Source of the DNA: CAZIPZ01 sp964541075
GTDB taxonomy: Bacteria > Acidobacteriota > Terriglobia > 20CM-2-55-15
Assembly: GCA_964541075.1 (NCBI GenBank)
Contig: CAZIPZ010000140.1
Span: forward strand, 1 to 10,715
DNA length: 10,715 bases
Direction of reading: 5' to 3'
A program made the position numbers and the translations under genes. The notes below the pieces were generated by a model, which had not been told where the DNA came from, did no database searches, and was given only the letters and a program-made list of their open reading frames with translations. The first letter of the stretch is position 1, and each line of letters opens with the position of its first letter. Positions 7,323 through 10,715 of the stretch are shown here, one piece after another.

Positions 7323-8982
7323 CGCCCGTCTGCTGCCTCTTGAATTGCAGGCCGAATTTGGCGCCATCGCCACGGCTATGGTTCCTCTGGATAGCCGTCC
7401 AGCCCTCCACTACATTGCTGAACCATACGTGTCCTGCGGGTACAAGGTTGTTGTCGCGGTCCACGAGAGTGCGGATCAGGTGGATCAGTATATTCAGCGG
7501 CATCCGGAAATTGACGCACGGGCCGTGCGGGTCGGGGCTACGAGAAGTTTGGGCGAGACCGTATTGACGACGATTGAAGCATTCCAAACCTCTCCCGATC
7601 GTCTGGTGATCAATTTCGCGGACACATTCGTCGGAGATTCGCTCCTGGGTGCGAATACGATCTGCTACCAGGATCTCGAGGACGTGTATCGATGGACCAC
7701 CTTCCGCCTCGACGACAGTGGGTCGATGAGCATCACCGAAAAGAATCAGCCCAAGTTCAATCAAGACCTGCAGCACGTATTCGTCGGCGTATTCTCGATC
7801 GGAGATGTTGCGGTATTTGCCGTCAATCTGAGGAAAGCAATCGCCGATCAAAAAGATGAGGTTTTGGATCCCTTCTATCTCGCCATCAAAAGTTACTTCG
7901 ATAACCTTCGTCCTGACGAAAAGGTGTTTCAACGTGTCGCCGACTGGCGAGACTTCGGTCATCTGGACACCTATCACGCAACCAAGAAGGCCTTCTGCCT
8001 GAACCATCGATGGTTTAACGAACTGGTTGTAGACGACCGCAGGGGAGTCGTTACAAAGACGAGCTCGGATGCCGACAAGTTGAAATGCGAAATCGAATGG
8101 TACTTGAAGCTTCCTCGGCGTTTGCAGTACCTGTCTCCTCGCGTCTTTGACTACAGCCTCGATAGCAGCAATGCGTTTGTTGAAATGGAGTACTACGGAT
8201 ATCCGGCGCTAAGTGATGTGTACTTGTACGGCGATTGCGATCTCGGTGCGTGGAACCGCGTGTTTGACGCGATTGAATGGGCAGTTGCAGAGCTGAACTC
8301 TGAAAAGGCCGCGCCACGGGCGCCTGAGCAGACGATTGCCGCGATGCGCGACATGTATGAAACCAAGACGCTCCGCCGATTGGAAGGGATACTCCATCAA
8401 TCTCAGTTCGCGGCGTTCCGCGAAGCCGATATCCGGATCAATGACAAGAATTGTTTCGGCCTGGAGCGCGCGCTATCGTCACTTCCCGACATCATCGAGG
8501 ATCTGCGGCTGTATGAGCACCCTCAATTCACACTTATTCACGGCGACCTTTGCCTGAGTAATATCCTCTTTGACAGGAGAAATGGAATTGTCCGGCTGAT
8601 CGATCCGCGCGGAAGCTTCGGTGAAACAGGCATCTACGGCGATCCACGCTATGACTGGGCCAAACTCTGTCATAGCCTGTCGGGAGACTACGATTTTTTC
8701 CTGAACGGACTTTTCGATTTGAAATGGTCTGGAACCGCAATTTATTTCGCTGCACACCTGGACCAGCGGCATGAGGCAGTGAAAGCACTGTTCCGGCAAA
8801 GGCTGCGAAACACAAAGTTGGACGAAGCACAGCTTCGACTCATTGAAGCTCTCCTGTTCTTGAGTCTGGCGCCCCTTCACAACGATCGCCCGCGATCTCA
8901 GATGGCTTTTCTTGCCCGAGGTTTGGAAATTTTTACCGCAGTTTCCAGAACTGCCGGCTCCAACCGCTTGCGCGTCGTTTGA
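7297..8982 (+). CDS. Bifunctional-looking protein: nucleotidyltransferase-like domain fused to APH/choline-kinase-like phosphotransferase
   Basis: A 561-residue two-domain cytoplasmic protein. Residues 1-~235 look like an NTP-transferase: LLLPSARLLPLELQ at the N-terminus, PLDSRPALHYI at 30-40, NFADTF with the likely metal Asp D109, and DWRDFGHLDTYHATK at 216-230. Residues ~245-540 form an APH-like kinase: a lysine strand VVTKTS (K254), catalytic loop HGDLCLSN (415-422), and IDPRG (D436) in place of DFG. The combination parallels the AmgK/MurU and LicA/LicC kinase-plus-nucleotidyltransferase pairs, so sugar-1-phosphate or phosphocholine-type activation is possible; the substrate is unknown. 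The N-terminal loop lacks the usual GxGxR and PK residues, so this half may be modified or inactive. GTG 7297 was chosen because a TTG at 7222 would put 25 unrelated residues ahead of the first strand. There is no Shine-Dalgarno sequence; it overlaps the ABC gene by 26 bases. Confidence 0.85.
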   Translation: MNPILLLPSARLLPLELQAEFGAIATAMVPLDSRPALHYIAEPYVSCGYKVVVAVHESADQVDQYIQRHPEIDARAVRVGATRSLGETVLTTIEAFQTSPDRLVINFADTFVGDSLLGANTICYQDLEDVYRWTTFRLDDSGSMSITEKNQPKFNQDLQHVFVGVFSIGDVAVFAVNLRKAIADQKDEVLDPFYLAIKSYFDNLRPDEKVFQRVADWRDFGHLDTYHATKKAFCLNHRWFNELVVDDRRGVVTKTSSDADKLKCEIEWYLKLPRRLQYLSPRVFDYSLDSSNAFVEMEYYGYPALSDVYLYGDCDLGAWNRVFDAIEWAVAELNSEKAAPRAPEQTIAAMRDMYETKTLRRLEGILHQSQFAAFREADIRINDKNCFGLERALSSLPDIIEDLRLYEHPQFTLIHGDLCLSNILFDRRNGIVRLIDPRGSFGETGIYGDPRYDWAKLCHSLSGDYDFFLNGLFDLKWSGTAIYFAAHLDQRHEAVKALFRQRLRNTKLDEAQLRLIEALLFLSLAPLHNDRPRSQMAFLARGLEIFTAVSRTAGSNRLRVV

Positions 8983-9713
8983 ATATCATCATCACCATGG
9001 CGGGCGCCGGCATCCGGTTTCAGAACGCCGGTTACCGGGTTCCGAAATTCGCAATCACCGTCCGAGGTCGATCACTCTTTTGCTGGTCGCTGGAAAGCCT
9101 TCGCGGTTACAACACACCGGACAACCAATTCGTCTTTGTGGTTCAGGCCGGCTACGACGCGGCAACGTTCATCAGCGATGAAAACCGCAAGTTGGACATT
9201 CAACGTTCATCGATTGTGGAACTGGATCATCGCACCGACGGCCAGGCAACAACGGTTCTTCATGCGCAAGTTGCAATCAAAGACCCGGAAGAGCCGATCA
9301 TGGTGTACAACATCGACACCTATGTTGAGCCGGAGCACCTTTCCCGGCTTCGCATTCGAGGAAAAGGTTGGATTCCCTGTTTCAGGGGAGAAGGTTCGAG
9401 TTGGAGTTTCGTGCGCGGGGACAACACGGGACGCGTTCTGGAAGTTCGTGAGAAGAAGAGAATTTCACCGCACGCGACAATCGGTCTGTACTGGTTTGAA
9501 TCATTCCGGCTCTATCGGGAAGTCTACGACTCCTTTTATAAAGCCGGTTCAACCCTGGAGGCCGGCGAGCGCTACATCGCTCCAATGTATAACCGGTTGA
9601 TCGAGAATGGTCTCGAAGTCTATTTCGATGAAATACCGATCTCAGCCGTTCATCCGCTCGGCACACCCGAGGACGTAAAGGCGTTTGAAAACGAAGGCCC
9701 ATCAAAGCAATAA
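8979..9713 (+). CDS. Sugar-phosphate nucleotidyltransferase (single domain)
   Basis: A 244-residue Rossmann-like (GT-A fold) NTP-transferase that would join a sugar-1-phosphate or similar phosphate ester to a nucleotide. Motifs: the nucleotide loop MAGAGIRF (7-14) with PK at 22-23, TDGQA at 86-90 contacting the base, metal Asp D113 in NIDTYV (111-116), EVREKKRIS (155-163) and HPLGTPEDV (225-233). Unlike the N-terminal domain of its upstream neighbour, it keeps the canonical loop and lysine, so it is the better candidate for active nucleotide transfer. It does not resemble CMP-nulosonate synthetases of the NeuA type. The start is TTG 8979, overlapping the previous stop as TTGA. ATG 8997 would remove the first beta strand (NIIIT) that carries the nucleotide loop. 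There is no Shine-Dalgarno sequence, so coupling to the kinase gene is likely. Confidence 0.88.
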   Translation: MNIIITMAGAGIRFQNAGYRVPKFAITVRGRSLFCWSLESLRGYNTPDNQFVFVVQAGYDAATFISDENRKLDIQRSSIVELDHRTDGQATTVLHAQVAIKDPEEPIMVYNIDTYVEPEHLSRLRIRGKGWIPCFRGEGSSWSFVRGDNTGRVLEVREKKRISPHATIGLYWFESFRLYREVYDSFYKAGSTLEAGERYIAPMYNRLIENGLEVYFDEIPISAVHPLGTPEDVKAFENEGPSKQ

Positions 9714-9735
9714 GCACGCGGCCGGCGCCCGCAAC

Positions 9736-9740
9736 GGAGG
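9736..9740 (+). promoter_or_regulatory. Strong ribosome binding site that decides the TTG start at 9747
   Basis: GGAGG with a six-base spacer to TTG 9747 is the clearest Shine-Dalgarno sequence in the window. It lies in the 33-base, very GC-rich gap 9714-9746, which has no T-tract and so no convincing terminator. Confidence 0.7.
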
Positions 9741-9746
9741 GCAGGG

Positions 9747-10715
9747 TTGAACGTTACGTTTGCCTGGAGCGTCTGGAATAACTACGACGAGGTGTTGCTG
9801 GGTTCAGAGATCGCGCGGCTTCAGAATGAAGAAGAACGCGTTTTTGACCGCCTGCATCTGATATCTCAGGGCGGATATCCGGAGCCTCCGAACGACGTGC
9901 AACGCCGGCATTTGGATGATCACGTCTTCGTTGAGATCAGGGGAGAATACCCCCTCATGAAACTGCATCCAAAGTTTCGCGGAGTGTATCGGGTCCTGAA
10001 CGGCATTAAAAGCGCCTACCAATACGCCTCTTCCGTGGGTAGCGACTATGCCGTGATCACCAACGCCGACGCATGGATGTTGGATCTGGGAAAAGTAAAA
10101 GCGCTTCTTGAACGCGAGGATGTTTCCAGTCACGCCATATCCGCTCGCATTGGCCTTGTGACCGCCCTGGATCTGTCATTTGGCGACTTCGTCCCCTTTT
10201 TCGATGACCACTTCATCATCTTGAACATCGCCAGATGCCGAAGCAAAAACGTTTTTGGTTATACGAGCGATCCGAAGTCGTATGGCGCTCAATTTGGAGA
10301 GTTCGGCGGCATCCATTACTTATTGGTTGCCTTGATGGACGAGATCGTTCCTCCGGATGAATTCAACGCGTACACCTTTGTCGAAGACGGCATCAACCAT
10401 TTCGGCGAAAAATCGGGGTATAACCTGCTTCCATGGCAGTACCAACCCTCTTTCGGCTTTCTTCACGCCAATTGCGACGAGGAATCCGACATGCACACGC
10501 TTCGCGCGGAATTACTGCGGCGCCTGGGCTTGAATCGCTTTCCGGAAGTCGCGAAGTACTGCGCAAGGTTTCCGGCGGCGCCGGGCAAATTCGTATATTC
10601 CTCCGGCCATGTCGCCCTGAAACAATCGCTGTTGCCAAAACTGAAGATCCGGTCGCTTTTCGAGTTGCACCGCCTGTACTACTTCCTGGTCAGAACCCTA
10701 CGGTATAAGAAGGTG
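9747..10715 (+). CDS. Uncharacterised protein, relative of the 4697-5575 gene, possible GT-A-like transferase (3' end outside window)
   Basis: An uninterrupted frame of 323 codons from TTG 9747 to the right edge. The start is set by GGAGG six bases upstream and by an in-frame stop at 9711-9713 (that of the previous gene), with no ATG before residue 71. Visible parts: an N-terminal strand NVTFAWSVWNNYDE, the block DYAVITNADAW (100-110), a beta-rich stretch ending in DDHFIILNIAR (153-163), GGIH (187-190), SFGFLHANCDEES (235-247) and a basic, aromatic C-terminal stretch. The order and several motifs match the protein at 4697-5575. NAD at 106-108 follows a hydrophobic strand much as the DxD metal motif does in GT-A glycosyltransferases; this is inference, and I do not recognise a named family. 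The location, 33 bases after a nucleotidyltransferase, suggests use of its activated product. Confidence 0.82.
   Translation, partial: MNVTFAWSVWNNYDEVLLGSEIARLQNEEERVFDRLHLISQGGYPEPPNDVQRRHLDDHVFVEIRGEYPLMKLHPKFRGVYRVLNGIKSAYQYASSVGSDYAVITNADAWMLDLGKVKALLEREDVSSHAISARIGLVTALDLSFGDFVPFFDDHFIILNIARCRSKNVFGYTSDPKSYGAQFGEFGGIHYLLVALMDEIVPPDEFNAYTFVEDGINHFGEKSGYNLLPWQYQPSFGFLHANCDEESDMHTLRAELLRRLGLNRFPEVAKYCARFPAAPGKFVYSSGHVALKQSLLPKLKIRSLFELHRLYYFLVRTLRYKKV

Noticed and set aside
7291..8007. A 238-codon minus-strand open frame opposite the nucleotidyltransferase-kinase gene
   Set aside because: No recognisable motif, and it lies fully opposite a gene with clear family motifs; it looks like a shadow of codon bias.
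8983..9000. CATCATCACCATGG, which looks like a polyhistidine tag plus an NcoI cloning site
   Set aside because: In the gene's own frame it encodes the natural first beta strand and nucleotide loop (NIIITMAG) of the nucleotidyltransferase; the His-run exists only in another frame.
9714..9746. GC-rich gap with small palindromes (CGGCCG, GGCGCC) as a terminator or operator
   Set aside because: The palindromes are six bases long, there is no T-tract, and a strong ribosome binding site follows; nothing more can be supported.

Overview
The window is a densely packed, single-strand (+) gene cluster for making, activating and exporting an unusual surface sugar. Base composition is mid-50s %GC by eye, with frequent GTG and TTG starts and short overlapping gene junctions. 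This fits a bacterium, most likely Gram-negative and environmental; the sequence does not let me name a phylum. No tRNA, rRNA, insertion sequence, CRISPR array or convincing terminator was seen, and no gap between genes exceeds about 55 bases.

Left part (1-4700): a nulosonic-acid module of the legionaminic/sialic-acid type. It contains the C-terminal SAF (antifreeze-like) domain of a NeuB/LegI synthase (cut by the left edge), a Gfo/Idh/MocA oxidoreductase with non-canonical catalytic positions, a LegB-like NDP-sugar 4,6-dehydratase, a NeuC/LegG-like hydrolysing 2-epimerase and a LegC-like PLP aminotransferase. LegB and LegC would turn NDP-GlcNAc into the 4-amino-6-deoxy sugar. LegG would release the 2-epimerised free hexose and LegI would condense it with PEP. 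The 4-N-acetyltransferase (LegH) and the CMP-nulosonate synthetase (LegF/NeuA) are not in the window.

Middle (4697-7322): an unrecognised 292-residue protein, then a complete ABC exporter half-transporter of PglK/MsbA-like build, which could flip a lipid-linked glycan.

Right part (7297-10715): a two-domain protein with an N-terminal nucleotidyltransferase-like and a C-terminal APH/choline-kinase-like domain, a stand-alone sugar-phosphate nucleotidyltransferase, and a 323-residue open frame running off the right edge. That last frame starts at TTG, just after a strong Shine-Dalgarno sequence.

The most interesting observation is that the unrecognised protein at 4697-5575 and the right-edge protein at 9747-10715 are divergent relatives of each other. 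They share DDHFIILN[VI]AR, a following GGxH and a similar overall layout, so the locus carries two members of one family that I cannot name; a GT-A-like glycosyltransferase role is a guess. Junctions are ATGA or TTGA overlaps, very short gaps or a 26-base overlap, so the whole window is probably one translationally coupled operon.
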